Source: Zingiber officinale (lineage: Eukaryota > Streptophyta > Magnoliopsida > Zingiberales > Zingiberaceae). Taken from it: a DNA stretch of 64,000 bases. Under the pieces are notes generated by a model. It was not told where the DNA came from, did not search any database, and saw only the letters and a list, made by a program, of their open reading frames with translations. Made by a program: the position numbers and the translations under genes. The stretch is from positions 36,070,063 through 36,134,062 of the forward strand of contig NC_056002.1 of assembly GCF_018446385.1 (NCBI RefSeq). Reading direction: 5' to 3'. Of this stretch, positions 12,465-25,055 are shown piece by piece; position 1 is the stretch's first letter; the number at the start of each line of letters is the position of its first letter.

Positions 12465-12845
12465 AAGTTAAAAGTCGAGCGACGACTATAAACCCTAATA
12501 TACGTCAACAGTTAAGAAGCAACTATAAACCTTTGTCAATGAATCAATAGTCGAGTGGCGACTATAAATCCTATTCTACGCCAACAGTCAAGCGACGATT
12601 ATAAACCCTAGTCTACGTCAACAGTCGAGCGACGACTATAAATTCTAGTCTATGTCAACAATCGAGCGGCGATTATAAACCCTTGTCTATGCCTTCAAAA
12701 GTCGAATGACGACTATAAACCCTTATTTATGCCATCAATAGTCGAGCGACGACCATAAACCCTTGTTGACAAATCAACAGTTGAGCGGTGACTATAAACC
12801 CTTGAGTCTACGACAACAGCCAAGCGGTGGCTATGAACTCGAGAT
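12465..12845 (+). repeat. Minisatellite in the 3' region of Tat copy 1
   Basis: About nine tandem units of roughly 40-45 bp share the core GTCGAGCGACGACTATAAAC plus a CTAGTCTACGTCAACA spacer with variants. The array lies between the integrase end and the antisense ORF. Tandem arrays at this place are known for Tat/Ogre/Retand elements and can seed genomic satellites. Confidence 0.88.
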
Positions 12846-13217
12846 TAAAATTAGTGATAAGTTATGTGATGACTGCAAACTTTGGTTGTAAGGCCGATCG
12901 GCAGGTAAGGTCATCGCTCACAAAAGCAGAGAGATAGTTTGGTGTACACTGAAATAGATGGTTGAATGACTAGTCAACTAGTTACATTGATGAGTGGAGA
13001 TACAAGAATGCATACTTAGAAAATTTTCACAAAACGCTAAAAAGCGGTGGAAATGCTAGATGGACCATTGGGTCGGACGGTGATGCATGGAGGGACACTT
13101 GCAAAATTTAACAAAAGGAGAAAGTGTCGAACGGGCGTTCATTCATTAACACTTAGAAGATTTTTTACAGTATGTCTGGAGGGAGTATAAAAGGTGGCTT
13201 GAGAAACAAAGAGGAGA

Positions 13218-15704
13218 TTACTCGAGATAGTTGAGCACATCATCTAGCAACAACTCGGTCAGCTTTTCTCTGTTTATGATCTTGTTTGTCATCGCGAGAG
13301 GGAGATAGCCGCCATCCTTCAGCTGTTGGAGAGTCCCATCAATGCCAAAATTGAAGAGGTGAAGCGCCCGATCAATGAGCCGGTTGTTGAAGGGATCCGA
13401 TTGGAGATAATCACGCTTAAAGATTTCAAACCGATCGAGCTCTGTATCTTGGTAAATCTTGAAGGCCGCTTGAGACGCCTTCAACTCAGCCTTCATCGAA
13501 GCCAGCTCGACATCCTTAGCGTCCAGCTGTAGCGTAACAGTCACCTGCTCCTCTAATCGGTTCTCCAACTCGGTGACCAAAGCACCCTCAGCCTCCTTTA
13601 GATTTTGCACTAAGACCCTAGTCTCTTTATTTTTAATCTCTAAGTCCTCTATGACGCGAAGCTTTCGGGTATTGGCAGAGTTGATTTTAGACTCAAAGCT
13701 GCTAGCCTGCTTATTGAGCCACTCAATTCGCGAGGCTTGCTTGACACTCTTGTCCTACTCAGCTTGAAGTTGTTCATAGCTCCTCTCCAGATCGACCTTC
13801 AATTGGGCCACCTCGTCAGTCAGTTGCTTCAAACATGCCCGAGAGGCCTCTGATTGGCTGCTTGGAGTGCTCAGCTTTGGACTTTGTGCTCCAAAAAGGC
13901 TAATCTCTGGCACATAGTCATGCTCTTGACCCAAAATTGCAAGAACAATAAGTTAGTAAGTATTGATCGGGAAATCAAAAGACGAGCATAAGAATAATAT
14001 ACGTACCCTAGTAGCCTTTTGGGTATGGCTGTCCGCGAGCTCCCTAGGGGAGATGGTCGCCCACGGGCCCTAGCGTTGGCCCACACTTGTTCCAACGACC
14101 ATTGGATTCGAATCTGGTGCTTGGGGGAACGGGGCTCTATGTCATCCAGGTGGCGCCAATCATCAGTGGGCAAGTGGATGATGGCCGTTATGTGCCTCTG
14201 GTCGCTCGGACCAGAAGGCTTGGAAGTCACTTTGTCTGTGAACTTGGACATCGGGGATGGCCGAATAGAAGATACCAGTGCGACCAAAAAAGAAGAGTGA
14301 GGAGGCATATATGCAACAAGCGGTGCACATATGGTCCCCGACAACAGCTTGGACAGAGAAGGTGTCCGGTCGGACGATAAAGATCTAGGAAGCGAGGCGA
14401 CCGCCGACTCGGGGATGGCGGGTGATGAAGTTTCTCCTCGCTCAGAGGAGAGGCGTGAACTAGTATGTGCGGGGGTTTGTAAGGTGGAAGTGGCTGATCG
14501 GGAAGAAACTTCCCCGTGGTGCATCTTTTGTCGTATTAAAGGTTCGCCTGAGGTGGCCAACTCCGAGGGCACTGCGATCGGTAGCATTGAAGGCCGATCA
14601 AGAGGGAGGTCAACTGTAGCAGCCGCAGCATCGCTAGTCATTGTCGGACTTGCTCCAACTTCGCTGGCCAGTACATGGGTCCCTCCAACTTCGTCGTTCA
14701 AGTCATCGGATTGCTCGACCAGTTGTAAACCGCGACTGTGCAATTTGGTAACACCCATGGCATTAATCTATGCGTTCGTAAGCCTACTCTTGCCGGTCAG
14801 ACGTGCCCTCAGCATTATTTGAGCTACAAAAAAGGACAAAAAATCAGTTAGATTCAAAGATGAGGATAAGACAGAGCGTACCTAGGGGCATGGGCAGTCG
14901 TGTGAGGATCGGGCTTAACTCGAACATGTAAAGGACACTCTCCAACAGCAGTCGATCGATGTGATACTTCTGATCGGCCAAGGCGGAAGCTGCTTGGAGA
15001 TAGTTTGATTGGCTTCGGTATCTCCCAAGTGACGAAGGTTGCATCACTTCCATCTGCCAGTTGGTCGGGAAGTCTGGTCGAGCACGAAAGTGAATGAAAA
15101 AATAGTGCTCCTTCCCGTGCTTATTGGAGGTCAACATTTTGTTAAAAAAGATGGAGCCCACTCGGGCTTAGGACAAAAAGGTCTCAAGCTCGGACAACTT
15201 GGGATAATAAAATAATGGAATACCCAAGGCATTAAGGGAATGTCGTGCAGACGAAACAACACGATCACCCCGCACAGTAATCTAAAGGAGTTCGACATCA
15301 GATGATGCAGGGAGATATGAAAGTATTTACATACGACGGAGAAGAAAAGGTGAATGAGAATCGGGGACTGGTGTAAAATTGGTCCTTAAAGAAGGGCAGG
15401 AAGCCGACAGGAGGTTCATAAGGCCGGTCATAGGCTGAAGGTATAACAATCTAATAGTCAGAGGGGAAACAGTAGGTAAGTCTTATCTGGTCAATCTCAT
15501 CCTCGTTAAACTTGGACCCGGTGGAAGTGTACCAGAGCTCGGGAATAGACGGAAGAGGTTGAGGGGAGATAGCCATAAGAAATCGAGAAAGTAATGAAGC
15601 GCGAATTCAACGAAGGAAAGAATGGAGAAGCTTACTGAGAAAGGTCGTCGGCGAAGATAAGGAGGAGAAGAAGCTTCACAGAACGTGCTCGAGATGGAAA
15701 ACAT
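13218..15704 (-). pseudogene. Antisense ORF of Tat element, fragmented
   Basis: On the minus strand, four conserved-looking blocks follow one another: 15704-15483, 15161-14844, 14758-13871 and 13610-13218. Together they read as one protein of the plant-transposon-protein type. A middle block has YFFIHFRARPDFPTNWQMEV, then a Ser/Pro/Thr-rich low-complexity segment, and the final block is a coiled coil (LENRLEEQVTVTLQLDAKD) with a conserved tail around DRALHLFNFGIDGTLQQL. Breaks between blocks could be introns or decay. Extra antisense ORFs at this position are known for some Tat-clade elements (Retand-type). The function is unknown. Confidence 0.62.
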
Positions 15705-16319
15705 GAGGAAGAATGAAGATGACGACGAGTAAATAACAAGTTATAGCGAGCGATCGCTCTGAGCGTCTGATCAAGGCTTATGAAAACAAAGGACAAGATT
15801 TGGCCTTGGAATTTGAAAAGGTGTATATCATATTACCAGCGGATATCTGCCTGTCATGTCAAGTGTGTGGCAGTAGAGCATGGGATGTGTGACAGCCAGT
15901 GACGGGAAGTATTAATGGAGCTTAATTAAAAGGCATGGTCGGTCTGCTCGACCATAATGATCGGAGATTTTCACAGTCTCCCAGAAATTGAGATGGCATC
16001 AGCAACCATCAAAGGTCGCTCATCCGAAAAAGGGCTAAGGAAGGGGAAAATTTCCTAAGTATTGTCGTCAGCCATCCCGATCAGCACAGATCTTTGTCTC
16101 TATGATAGTCGAGCAGCCGCTCAAAACTTAGGCTTATAAAGTAGGATCTGAGCGGCAAGTACACACTCAGGTTAGCTGGATGAAGCAGAATGATGAAGAT
16201 TATATAATCCAATTGAGAGCTCAAGAATAGAGAATGCCCGAACAGAAGGCCATCAAAGACACTACTTGTCTAGTCAGTCAGACTTATAACCTCCTTTGAC
16301 TTGACTTGAGGGGAAGCCT

Positions 16320-17380
16320 TGTGATGAGGTGAGAAGGGGCCCACCAAGTGCGGGTCAAGGACGGAGGTAGCAGATGATGTGGAGATCAAAGTCAAGACAG
16401 TCAACACTAGGGAACCAACGGGCTTACCAAAGGTGGGTCGAGCGGATGTCTACAGTAGTGGCCAATTGGGTATGAAATCGATCGGCAAGTGGCTTGTTCG
16501 AATAGAATGTCCGTACAGTTAAGAGCACTACGACAAGAAAATTAGATGCTCATCATAAAGCGGAAGAACATTAAGGTGACCAGAGCGCTTGCCCCGGTTG
16601 GGCGGAAATAACCTACTGAACCAAGTCATTGCAGGGAAGTAGAAGAGGTCCACTGAGTGGGGATCCAAACCGAGCAGCTCCTCTGCTTGACAAAGAGTGG
16701 GACCCCTCTCATATCCATTGATATCTTTTGGAAGATAATGCTGCTGACAACGAGGCATGGTCAATAGGAGGATCGTACGACAGAAGCTTATACTATCTTG
16801 TCAGAGATTCGCGTGCCCCGTTAAGGTATAGTGTCAGGACCATTTTTTTGATATGTCCTTTTATAGGATAATTTGGAGAACGTGCTCATGCCTTGAAGAG
16901 CGTGTATATCGCCCGTTGGGGCGCTTTATAAAGGGGGTCCATATATTGACGGAGGTACGCGTTAATCACTATTTATAAAAATGTGGAACCGCCATATCAG
17001 CGGCACCCCTAGAGCCGGTCCCACGGATACGGAGGGAGGTAAATACAGGTACACAGCTGAAAGCGCATGACCGGGACGTTAACCCCAGGCAATGACACCC
17101 CGAGGATCGAACCCTGGACCTTTCGGCCATGAAACCGTGCGGCCCCAGCTGTGCTACGCCCTGGGGACACATTATTCACTATTTATGCTTGTGCTTACTG
17201 TTGCCCAGCTTCCTTCCGTTTATCCGGTGACTGACTTGAGCGTCGGAGGGCTAACGTTGGGACCATTTTCCTGGCTCGACACTGATGTTTCCTGTGTTGC
17301 AAGTGGAGCGAGGTCTATAAGTAATCAACACAGAAGCCACATCCCTATTAAGTCTTCTTCATGATTTTCGGATAGAATCA
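16320..17380 (+). repeat. 3' LTR of Tat copy 1
   Basis: The LTR begins TGTGATGAGG just after a purine-rich tract (about 16307-16316, GAGGGGAAG) and ends GAATCA. Its start shares the GGGGCCCA block with the LTR of copy 2 (about 59076). A GACTTGAGCGTCGGAGGGC block at about 17232 is repeated in copy 2 at about 60133. A 200-bp SINE is inserted at 16977. Confidence 0.7.
16977..17176 (-). mobile_element. tRNA-derived SINE, family A, full length
   Basis: Read on the minus strand it starts GGCGTAGCACAGCTGGGGCC, with an A box (TAGCACAGCTGG, plus strand 17145-17156) and a perfect B box GGTTCGATCC (17104-17113). It ends in a short T run. TSD CACTATTTAT is present at 16967-16976 and 17177-17186. Other copies are at 25056-25244 and, truncated, at 2554-2626. 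The T-ended 3' tail is as in Au-type plant SINEs. Confidence 0.88.
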
Positions 17381-17764
17381 ATGGTTAAACTAGTTAATTA
17401 GCCCGTGATTATTAATTTTTTTTTTCTATTTTTAATGTCATTCTTATAAAATCATTTTCTTTCTTTATATAATATCCTATTTTTATATAAAATAATCATT
17501 TGAAAAACATATTAATTATTTTATAATAAATTTTAACTTATTTTTTATTTATTCTTTCTTTATTAAATTTTATTCTTTTACCCAAAATTAAGTTGAATAT
17601 ATTAATTTTTTTTTAAGACCAACCGAGCGGATCCAACTTTAACAAATGAAATAAATTAAATAGATCAAAAATTGATTATTTTAGTTAATTACCGAATTAA
17701 TTTAAAAAATTTAGTAGTCGACTGATTGTGAATTCAATTTAACCCAGATTTTATCCACCCTACT
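17381..17764. repeat. AT-rich spacer, copy of the 4.3-5.0-kb dispersed repeat
   Basis: No gene is seen. The words ATTTTTATATAAAATAATCATTTG and ATTAATTATTTTATAA-type runs follow the same order as at 4740-4880, so this is a diverged third copy of the AT-rich family that lies left of the Tat element. Confidence 0.5.
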
Positions 17765-19532
17765 CTAAATTGGGTCATATTGATTGTTCTCATTCTACTT
17801 AACGACCACTCACCTTTGATCCTCCATGGCAGCAGTAGACCTCCTAATAGCGGACATTTGGAGCCAAGATATCTTGATGGTGATGACGTGACTAAAGAAG
17901 CCCTCCAGATTCTTAATGGAGCTTCATTGGAGAGTTGGAATAAAACTATCATTTCTCTCGTTCCTAAGCTCCCTAATCCACTGACGATGGAGGAGTTTTG
18001 CCCTGTTAGTTTATGCGACGTTTGCTACAAAATCATTGCTCCTGCATTGACTAATAGATTGACGTCACTGATGTACCATGTTATTGATGAAACGTAGAGT
18101 GCTTTCGTCCTGGGAAAATTGATCTCGGACAACATTATTCTTGGGTTTGAGATGATTCATTGGATGTGTAATAGGAAAAGGGCAAAGATGACTTTGCGGC
18201 ACTCAAGCTAGATTTGAGTAAAGCATATGACTGTGTGACTGTGTGGAATGAAATTTCCTTGAAGCAATTATGATACATCAAGATGGGCTTCAGTGTTTCA
18301 AGGGTGGGAAAGGCAATGAGTTGTATTTCGAGTGTGAGCTACTTTTTTGCATTGAATCAGAAAGTTGTGAGAAATCTCAACCCAGGCAGAGGGATCCGCT
18401 AAGGAGATCCTCTTTCTCCATATTTGTTTACCTTATGTGCTCAGCGACTCTCGGCTCTTCTCACATCCTTCGAAGCAAGGGAACGATTCAAGGGGGTTCG
18501 AATTGCCTCTTCATGTCCAGTGTTGACACACTTATTTTTTGCGGATGACAGTTTGATATTCTTTAAGGATACGGTGGAGGGCTCTTCTGGTGTGAACGCA
18601 TGCTTAAGAGCATACAAAAAAAAGCTTCCGGTCAGGTTATTAATTTTGAGAAATCGGCACTATCCTTTACTCCAAATACAGAGCAATCTGTGGTTGATAG
18701 GGTCAAGTGTGAGTTCAGTATACCGGCAGTGCACATGAGGTGTATTTGAGCCTCCCAACTTTCTTCCTCCGGAGCAAGAAAACTCAGTTCGGCCACTTAG
18801 TGGAATAACTCCTCATTTATACGACGTTCTCTTTGTTGGAGTAGGGATCTATTAGAGAAGGGACTGTTGGCGAATCGGTGATGGTGCAACAGTGGATATT
18901 TTTAAAGATAGATGGATCCCCTCACTACGCAGTAACCTCGACCCCTTAATTGTCCAGCTGCCTGACGGAATACCAGCTAGTACTCTTTTTCAAAACCACC
19001 AGTGGAATGAGTCTCTACTCCATAGGACCTGTCTGCCTTATATAACTCAGGCAATTCTCTCAATCCCTTTATCTAATACTACTGCTAGTGATACGAGATT
19101 TTGGATGCATGACCCTAAAGGTCGATATACCATACGCAGCGGTTACAAATGTGGCATTGGACTTGACGAGGCTCCTGCTCATCAATTGAACACAATGGTG
19201 GTGCAGAATTGGGGGAGGCTATTGTGGTCTTTGAATGTTCAATTCCTCCGAAAATTCATGTATTTTAGTGGCGAGTCTTTCATAATATAATTCCCACTGA
19301 ATTTAATCTCCAAAGACATCACGTGCCGATCTCTGGGTGGTGTCCATTATGCAATAAATCAGAATATTCTACTTGCCATTCTTTGTTTATTTGTCCGATG
19401 GTGGAACAATTTTGGAAAAATAATGAAATATGGAATGATCTGAAGCACTATACGATCCATGATACACAAGAATTGTGCTTTAATGTCCTATGTTCGAGGG
19501 ATCAAAAACTAGTAGAGGTGTTTCTTGTTCAA
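17765..19532 (+). pseudogene. LINE (L1-type) ORF2, RT to zinc-finger part
   Basis: Non-LTR RT motifs appear in order: WNKTIISLVPK, FCPVSLCDVCYKIIA, LDLSKAYD (about 18210), GIRQGDPLSPYLF (about 18390, frame-shifted) and the catalytic FADDS (18539-18553). These are followed by a region typical of plant LINEs (WIPSLRSN...) and a zf-RVT finger (WCPLCNKSEYSTCHSLFICP, about 19335). It is 5'-truncated: no ORF1 or endonuclease is seen. Frameshifts and stops are many. The same frame resumes at 25584 after a 6.05-kb pile of insertions. Confidence 0.88.
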
Positions 19533-19708
19533 TAAAAAAAATATGGTATTATTACATTAGCGGTCCCCTCCCCTCACAATTATTACACGTCATTGAGAGG
19601 GAGTTCAAGTGGGGACCCACAGAGATGATGAAATCTTCTACTAGATTTCAACTACCGAACCACTACAGTTACTATCCCTTACACTTACCAACTAAGCTAG
19701 TTCTGGGG
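19533..19708 (-). mobile_element. tRNA-derived SINE, family B
   Basis: On the minus strand a near-perfect A box TAGCTTAGTTGGTAAG lies at 19684-19699, with a degenerate B box downstream (AGTTGAAATCT on minus). It has a T-rich 3' tail at 19533-19543. Its left TSD is the LINE codon stretch GTGTTTCTTGTTCAA at 19518-19532. The right TSD survives in pieces, because later elements used it as target. Confidence 0.65.
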
Positions 19709-20232
19709 GACTAGGTGTTTCATTACAAGGAAAAAGCTTTAAAATCATTGTCTATGTGATTGAAAAAATATTATTAAAATTACTGTTGTTAAAAGTCTGT
19801 TCAAAGATAATACTTTAAAAGCGTCATCGTTTGTAGCAAAGATAGTATTTTTATAACACTTTAAAAGTGTTGTCGTTTTTTATAAAGACAACGTATAAAA
19901 AAGCGTTGTCTTTTTTAAAGACAATGTATAAAAAACATTATCTTTTTGAAAAACAATACATAAAAAGTATTATCTTTTTTAGCAAAAGACAAAAGGTTTT
20001 AAACTATTATCTTTTAATATCAAAGATAAATAAAAGATAAATGAAAATGAATCTACTTTAATCAACGACATATTATTAAATAAACTACCAAATTACTTCT
20101 ATAACAAACATAATTACTTACATACAAAGAAATTTTAATTAGAAGACACTCAAAACTATTTCTATCGACTACATCTTATTGCATGAACTTAAAGGATCTT
20201 GATAGATGCTACTTATCCTCTTAACTTGAATA

Positions 20233-21513
20233 TATTGGTGCAGTTTCACTAATAGTCTAACTAAGATTTTGATGAATGATAAAATAAGTTATGTATTGTT
20301 GTAATCTAACCATTTTACCAAGTGTGCAGGAGTTAACCAGATAGGTCAACAGGCCGACCAGATATCTGGTGCAAAGTCTAAATAGGTTAATGGACCGACC
20401 GGATATCTGGCAAGAAGTCTAGATAGATCGATGAGCCGATCGGATATCTAGCAAGAAGTCCAGATAGGTCGACGAGCTGACCGGATATTTGGCAGGAAGT
20501 CTAGTTGGGTTTACGGACCGAGCAACTGGCAAACTGGTAAGTAAAGGTAAGTCATTAGAGGAGAGTGATTAAGTGAGGACACATCCCAATTGAGGGGGCA
20601 GTAGGCATCGGTCCAGGTTAAGTCTATTTCGGATCCTTAATCTGAGACATTGACTAGTTCCTGGTCTTGGGATTATAGACACTAATTACTACTCATTATT
20701 ATAACCGTGCTAACTTTGTTTTGTAGAGTAGATGTTTTAGTTTTGAGCTAACATCTTTTTGTAGGATAAAAAAGCAAAAAAGCCTTCGGATGAACAATAC
20801 CCGAAAGCGCCTTCAATGCTGATGGAAGGCGCCTTAGCACTATTCATGGAAGATGCCTTCAAAGGATTTGGAAGGTGCCTTCCGCAAGATGAACTTTGGA
20901 CCTTGTCACAGATAAGAGCCGAGATGATTGGGATCAGATGTCTTGGGTTGGAGGTGCCTTCAATGGCTATGGAAGGCGCCCTCCAAGCCCTTTATAAGGA
21001 TGCTCGTCCAAAGTTTCAAATACAACACTCATACGAGCTTCTACGCATCCAAACGACCTTCCGACTGCTCTGGGCTCCTACTGCGACTCTATTGCGAAGC
21101 TGCTACACCCAACTATTGCTTAGAGGGGTTCTAATCACGGGCGACAAATTGACACATGAGCTCTCTCACATCAAAGTATTGGTAACGGAATTATTTCTTT
21201 GTAATTAACTATTGTAAAAGAACAAGTGCAGGGTATTGCACTTGTTATAACTTTCCTTGTACTTGATTCCTTTTTCTGGAGGTAACGGAAGAGACATTTT
21301 AGTGAATTACTCATCAATAGGTCCACAGGACTTGGGTCTTGGAGTATGAGTCGCCGAAGGCTCCGAACCAAGTAAAATCGACCGCGTTTTCTTGTGTTCA
21401 TTTTATTACTTAGTTTTTCACTACGTACTCGTGTTTTTTTTAAAAAAATGATAAAATACATTTTTGAAAATCACATGATTCATCCCTCCTCTCACATGCA
21501 TATCGATCCAATA
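20233..21513 (+). mobile_element. Copia (SIRE/Maximus-like) solo LTR inside the CACTA
   Basis: A unit of 1,281 bp has inverted ends TATTGG...CCAATA, a mutated form of TGTTGG...CCAACA. The flanks are GAATA (20228-20232) and GAATG (21514-21518), a 4/5 TSD. Inside are about four ~50-bp tandem units at 20345-20510 (GACCGGATATCTGGCAAGAA variants) and GAAGGCGCCTT-type palindromes at 20800-20990. Its right half resembles LTRs of the copia family at 40932-42138 in layout. The ORF at 20816-21208 is an accidental open frame of the LTR. Confidence 0.72.
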
Positions 21514-21518
21514 GAATG

Positions 21519-24500
21519 TTCTTTACTGATTGACTTTAACCATCTTCTCGCTTAAATCTCAAAGCCTTCTTGATAGTTCTTCGTTGAAATACTTCCTAGT
21601 CACACCCTTGAGGTTCGGATGTAGTGTCACATAGCATGTAGTTGTTGCTCTTGTAATCATCCATACCCGAGCTATTTAGCTAGAGTTTCTGAATACCTGC
21701 ATTCACCTTCAAAATATCTAAAAAGGCATTGCACATGAAAAATTCAAGATAAAGTGTAAGGTAGTCCTGATGACCCACAAAAATGGAACAACAACAATAT
21801 CTCTAGTGGATTCTATAAACTCTGAGATTCTGAAGTAGGAATCAAGACAGTTTACTTAGCATTAAATCAACAAACAACACAACATAACTGATAAACCAAA
21901 AAAGGAGAACAAACTCATGGCTTAATGTATAATATCTTATATAATCAACATCCACATTTCACTATGTGCTACCATGTCATGGTTGTGCTAGCAGAATGTT
22001 GATACTACTATTTTAGAATTCCACAACATCTTCCCATTCTGATGTTTGCCCAAGATAGATGGCAAAAGTACACAACCAATATGGGCAATCAAAAGAAATA
22101 TGAACAAATTCACCTAAAAACCAAATAATGTTTTTTACATACCTCTAGGAATGATGGTCAGACTTTTATAAGTTGCACAAAGGTAGAATAAACCTGTGTA
22201 CCAAAGAAAACAAACACAGATTGGTGACAGATCAAAAAGCTTAAGGTAAAAATACTTAAGTAACACGTAAGTTTGGATTCATTAGAGAACTCTTTTTTCT
22301 CACAGATTCATATCCAACATCCTTACCAATCACTCAAAGTCATTAGATACATTAGAGAACTCTCCACTTTCAAGCAAATTTTAACAAAAAAGAAAGGTTA
22401 TTAGGCCCATGCAATTTTCTAAGAGACTGGAGATAAATGATGATGAACCTCTCTCTTGATATATGCAGCCATGGACTTTCATTTTTCTATATTCTGCATT
22501 ATAATCCTCCATATTCTGATCAAGTAGTTCTCCTTCCTCCTCTTCGCTTATCAATGTCTCCTCAAAGAGCATCATGCAAGCAATTTTGAGCATCACTTAG
22601 CTATGTTTATATGTGGCTTTCTCGTTGCGCTTGAGATGAGGCTTAAAGTTAAAATTGTATGTTTGGCATGTGTGTTATCAGCAATATAGACTGAAGTAAT
22701 ATATATATATATATATATATTAATGATTATTGAAAATTTATATCTCACATAAAAGTTAGTTGTAATGAAGAAGAAAAATCATATGTAATCAACTTAAACA
22801 AGCTTATCAAATGTATCCTTTAGAATTTACTTGTGATATGATGTTCTTTAGAAGTGGCACACAAAATTTGTTTATGGTACATTAACATCTGCATTGACAA
22901 AGACTTAATGCATCACCATTTATCAACCAAGCAAGATATTGGAGCTTGTTTGGAAAGTATGATGAAATGCTATAAGGAATCGATCAAGCTTGGAGGCTAT
23001 TGTTTAGTTTCCCTGACATATGAGAGATTAGTATAATGAGGATCCAAAAGAGTGGCAATTGTAAACTGGTTCTCAGCAAGGAGTATAGCATGCTTGTTAG
23101 CATACAATGATGCAGCTAGAGTTGCATGTATCTCTGCAGGTTGAAAGATTCCCCTTATAAAAACTTGTAAAAGATGTATTGTAGGAAGCATAAAATTAAT
23201 CTTGAAGAAGTATCTAGATATCCCTTTAGAGAAATGGATACATTCTCCATCTCAACAATGACCTTGTCTCTGTCTCCAATCTCATACAATAACAATGCCC
23301 TTCTAACTCTTGCATAGTCTTAGTTGCCTTGAATCATTCACGTTTGCAAATAGATGTCTATATGTATTATATCATTTTTCTTATACCAAACAAAACTAAA
23401 TCATATGCATTGGTGTATAAAAAGATGCAAGATCCAACCTCAAAAGACATTGTTTTCCATTTCTCCTCACAGGCCTTGCCAATCTATGGAAAAGAATCAT
23501 GCTAGATATATTAGGTTTAACAAAAATAAAAAAATAAAAAAGCTATACATAACTACATGCTTGAAAATTATGAAATTAATAGTGGAGATATCCAAAATCA
23601 AAACAAGCCTAGCTAATTCTAGGTATTTGGTGTTTGGTACATGACTCCTAACCCACCTAATTGAACTCCATTCAAAGCAATTTGAGTGTAGGCAAGGTAA
23701 TGGACAAGTTGAATAAATTTGAGTCACAGAAATTTAGGAAATATCAGAAATAAACTTCCACATGAATAAATTTATCAAAATTCAACTAATCTAATCTAAC
23801 CTAAAACATTCAACTAACTAACCATCCCAAGAATTCAAACCAAAGAAGATGCAAGTTTAGAAACTAACTAATGAAAGAGGCATTTCATCAAACACATAAC
23901 GAGCGAGAATTCAATTAAACAAAATACATGCAATTCTAAACATGGGAGAATAGCTATGTTACAATTCAACAATCAACAAGCATAACACAATCCAATATAG
24001 ATAGAAATAACCCAATGTCATAGGCACGGATCAGAATAGAGCTCTCCTCTTCAAATCTGAAGTGGAGAGGGGGCTGCTGGATGGAGCTTCTCTGATGGCC
24101 AATCTGTCGGCGAAGGCTGTGGATGAAGTGCATGGCTGCTCGTCGATGGAGAACGAATCCTTCTCTTTGAATTTGAAGAGAAAGGGGTTGTCGAAAGGAT
24201 GGATGAACTCTCCTCTTCAAATCCGAAAAGGAGAGGTGTTGTTGGCTAGTGATGAAGCTTTACTCTTCAAATCCAAAATGGAGAGGTGGAAGGAAACCAG
24301 TGGTGGCAAAGAAACCTCTACCAATCAGGAGAGGATGCTGTAGAGTTCAACGGTGGTGCCTCTCCCACTTGGGAGAAGGTTGTGGGCTGAGGACGAAGGC
24401 ACCGTGAGATGACTTTCAGATCTGGAAGCTCTGTGAGAAGACCTTGCCGTCAGCGATGAGGAAGATGGTAGAGGAGATGAGATGGCCGGCGAATTCAGGG

Positions 24501-24790
24501 ATGAAGCTCCTATTGTGTGCGTTAGCGTTGGCTATGGATGAGATGGAGGCAGAAGAGGGAGCTTGTCCTCTCCCAATCGGGTAGAGGAAGAGAATAAGGG
24601 AGGCCGGTGGTGATGAAGTGGAGGAGGCTGCCGACCAGTAGTGGCAGAGAAGAGATGAAGCCTTGGGTTTTTGTCTCGTGGACATGAGTTTTGGAGCCTA
24701 GGTTTTTCACTTAGGAGGGTTTCAGGAGTAAATGAGTTTTTCATGAATTTTTCGCGAAGGGGAGGTTTTGGCAGAGGAGTTTGGTCGTGG
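21519..24790. other. CACTA internal region, no recognised transposase
   Basis: AT-rich, intron-like sequence with short minus-strand open stretches (22596-22381, 23191-22997) that I do not recognise. It is followed by a GC-richer block (24020-24720) whose minus strand reads like a plant 5' leader with a short ORF (24685-24416, Ser/Pro-rich). This mosaic could be captured host-gene pieces, as CACTA elements often carry, but no source gene can be named. (TA)n at about 22700-22720. Confidence 0.4.
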
Positions 24791-25055
24791 ACATAAACAA
24801 CACTTGTTAAAAAATTATTGTTATAGATATAAAAAAAAGCTCATATACAATGCTTTTTGAAAAAATTATCTTTGATAAGAAAAAAATATCAATAGACAAT
24901 ATTTATTTGAAAAAGTGTTATCTTTACTAAGAAATAAAAAATATAGATAACAATTTTCACTAAAAGCGTTGTTAAAGAAAAAAAGACAACACCTTTTTAA
25001 AAAAATATTGTGTTTTAAATGTTGTGTAATCCCAATTTTCTTGTAGTGTTTATTG

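Larger units (their letters stand above)
5163..17380 (+). mobile_element. Decayed Tat-lineage Ty3/gypsy element (copy 1)
   Basis: The order is 5' LTR remnant, degenerate PBS, gag, protease, RT, RNase H, archaeal-type RNase H, integrase, 3' minisatellite, antisense ORF, 3' LTR. The gag and RT are homologous to the younger copy at 59057-64000. Tat assignment rests on the two RNase H modules, the GGCGCCGTCTGTGGGA-type PBS seen intact in copy 2, and the long 3' region with tandem repeats and an antisense ORF. Many stop codons and frameshifts make it inactive. Three later insertions sit in it: a TRIM (6719), a solo LTR (9079) and a SINE (16977). Most of the 5' LTR has been lost. Confidence 0.85.
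19721..25048. mobile_element. CACTA (En/Spm-type) element, non-autonomous
   Basis: The right end is CCCAATTTTCTTGTAGTG. The left end is CATTACAAGG, a mutated CACTACAAG. The TSD is TTT (19718-19720 and 25049-25051). Subterminal regions (about 19790-20040 and 24790-25030) are dense in short repeats of the AAAAAGCGTTGTCTTT kind, the expected transposase-binding arrangement. No TnpA/TnpD-like transposase is recognisable inside. It carries a copia-type solo LTR (20233-21513) and about 3 kb of other sequence. It landed inside the left TSD of a SINE. Confidence 0.88.

Noticed and set aside
12465..12845. Tandem array considered as a CRISPR-like repeat-spacer array
   Set aside because: Units are contiguous and imperfect, spacers are not unique, and the context is a plant gypsy 3' region.
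14019..14822. Plus-strand ORFs at 14019-14380 and 14331-14822
   Set aside because: They are the opposite strand of the antisense ORF at 14758-13871. They have no family motifs and lie in an element 3' region.
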